Positions 63,067-64,000 of a stretch of DNA of 64,000 nucleotides are shown piece by piece; positions within the stretch are counted from its first letter, which is position 1; every line of letters starts with the position of its first letter. Made by a program: the position numbers and the translations under genes. The DNA comes from Candidatus Opimibacter skivensis (GTDB lineage Bacteria > Bacteroidota > Bacteroidia > Chitinophagales > Saprospiraceae): the NCBI GenBank assembly GCA_016721905.1, contig JADKHH010000024.1, positions 1 to 64,000 of the forward strand, read 5' to 3'. The notes under the pieces are model-generated. The model was given only the letters and a program-made list of their open reading frames with translations, ran no database searches and had not been told where the DNA came from.

Positions 63067-63302
63067 GTTGTGAGTTGTGAGTTGTGAGATGTGAGTTGTG
63101 AGATGTGTGGAGCATAGAGAAATACTCTGGAAGCTGGTAGCTGGAAGCTTCTTACTGTGAGTTGTCAGTTGTGAGTTGTGAGTGAGACGTGAGTGAGCAA
63201 TTAGAGGTGAGCTTGCGAACGACCACAACCATTAAGATAAATCCTCTGGAAGCTGGAAGCTGGTAGCTTTGCGCATTCTTCTGACAGCTGACAACTGACA
63301 GC
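63064..63302 (+). repeat. GTGAG and CTGGAAGCTGG arrays downstream of a stop codon
   Basis: Starts within the TGA stop of the Rieske gene and runs as six to seven GTGAG(T)TGTGAG units to about 63108. It continues as AGCTGGTAGCTGGAAGCTTC and a second GTGAG block (63158-63197), then CTGGAAGCTGG and ACAGCTGACAACTGACAGCC up to the next gene's start. Confidence 0.75.
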
Positions 63303-63322
63303 CGATAACTGATAGCTTATTT

Positions 63323-64000
63323 ATGAATAAACTTACTCCCACCTTAGGATTTTGGTCCGCCGTCTCTATCGTTATTGGGAGCATCATCGGTTCCGGAATA
63401 TTTATGAAACCCGCTACGATGGCTGCCCAGCTCGGATCTCCCGAGTTGTTGATTGCGGTGTGGATAGGAGCGGGTATCGTTACCTTATTTGGAGCATTGA
63501 GTAATGCAGAAGTTGCTGCCATGATTCCGGAGACGGGTGGACAGTATGTGTTTTTCCAAAAAATGTATGGTGATTTTGTTGCGTATCTATATGCATGGTC
63601 GGGCTTCGCGGTTTTCAACACTGCAGGTGTAGCGTCTATCGCTTATGTAATGGCTACTTATGCTGAGTATTTTATCACACTGCCCAGGTTTGATGCGGTG
63701 AAAGAAAAGTCATTAGATCTGTTCCTTCCATTCATCGGACACCTTTATCCGCTGGAAAATATGGATGTAAAGGCACTTACCATTTTAGTCATTATTTTAT
63801 TGACATTAATCAGTTATCGTAGTACGAAGCTTGGAGGTACGGTATTGATCATCTTCACCGCATTGAAGATGGCAGCTATAGGCCTTGTGGTATTAGCTAT
63901 ATTTTTCTCAGGAGACGGATCTACGGAGCATTTTGTCCAGGATTCAATAGTGATTGATAAAAAGGGGTGGGCTTTAGTGGGTGCCATTATGGCTGCTACC
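63323..64000 (+). CDS. APC family amino-acid permease, 3' end beyond the window
   Basis: ATG 63323, open to the window end (226 codons seen, no stop). Starts MNKLTPTLGFWSAVSIVIGS, then IIGSGIFMKPATMAAQL (APC signature), LSNAEVAAMIPETGGQYVFF, KMYGDFVAYLYAWSGFAVFN, TAGVASIAYVMATYAEYFI and a following segment around ILVIILLTLISYRSTKLGG. It resembles LAT-like permeases and is related, but not close, to the 50804 permease. The 5' end begins about 20 bases after the CAGCT-type array; no clear promoter box was found. Confidence 0.85.
   Translation, partial: MNKLTPTLGFWSAVSIVIGSIIGSGIFMKPATMAAQLGSPELLIAVWIGAGIVTLFGALSNAEVAAMIPETGGQYVFFQKMYGDFVAYLYAWSGFAVFNTAGVASIAYVMATYAEYFITLPRFDAVKEKSLDLFLPFIGHLYPLENMDVKALTILVIILLTLISYRSTKLGGTVLIIFTALKMAAIGLVVLAIFFSGDGSTEHFVQDSIVIDKKGWALVGAIMAAT

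Overview
The window looks like a chromosomal segment from a Bacteroidota bacterium, most likely a Saprospiraceae-like member of the class Saprospiria. The reasons are type IX secretion (T9SS) components (a PorP/SprF protein followed by a PorE-like OmpA protein), four proteins ending in T9SS sorting domains (three type A, one gliding-motility or type B), a 2821-residue HYR-repeat adhesin-like protein, a Bacteroidota-type topoisomerase IV ParE, DcaP-like and BamA-like outer-membrane proteins, many TTG starts and hardly any Shine-Dalgarno sequences. The taxonomy is inference from gene content. No rRNA, tRNA, CRISPR array, integrase, transposase gene or prophage was seen.

Layout. 0-4.4 kb: a DapB-like dehydrogenase, acylphosphatase, an anti-sigma factor with its ECF sigma factor, and CvpA. 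All five are broken by frameshifts while residue conservation stays good, which points to indel errors in the sequence rather than gene decay. 4.5-17.6 kb: small secreted protein, parE, lon, a carboxypeptidase-regulatory-domain protein, DUF1415, cytochrome bd oxidase (cydAB), BamA-like protein, DcaP porin and an SH3 protein. 18-22 kb: a 1302-residue protein with 14 Ig-like repeats and a type B sorting domain. 22.3-31 kb: AI-2E-family transporter, then a metabolic group (DUF1214, sulfotransferase, SDR, EthD-like, 3-beta-HSD-like, glutathione peroxidase, DUF1254/DUF1214 lipoprotein). 31.7-43.5 kb: the giant HYR protein, metF and two T9SS type A proteins. 44.3-55.9 kb: M14 peptidase and a run of transporters (two APC permeases, a dicarboxylate/amino-acid symporter, a PiT phosphate transporter) with a TPR lipoprotein. 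56-64 kb: DUF2279 protein, porP-porE, pnuC, mazEF, a Rieske oxygenase, and a third APC permease running off the end.

How they work together. PorP/PorE provide envelope parts of the T9SS that exports the large repeat proteins at 18 kb, 31.7 kb and 41-43.5 kb. These are probably surface adhesins or matrix proteins. Several permeases, the M14 peptidase and the outer-membrane proteins suit a lifestyle of consuming peptides and organic acids. The 23.6-31 kb group could modify a hydrophobic alcohol-type substrate, but this is only inferred.

The most unusual material is between genes. (i) Degenerate GTGAG-rich arrays begin at the TGA stop of at least seven genes, always in the sense orientation. 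(ii) Two 60-bp palindromes share one geometry: a 28-bp core flanked by 16-bp inverted copies of local sequence. One forms the 3' end of a gene. (iii) A composite of two palindromes with centres 59 bp apart occurs twice. (iv) A roughly 0.4-kb element is duplicated on both sides of a permease gene, and a shorter inverted relative starts directly after another stop codon.
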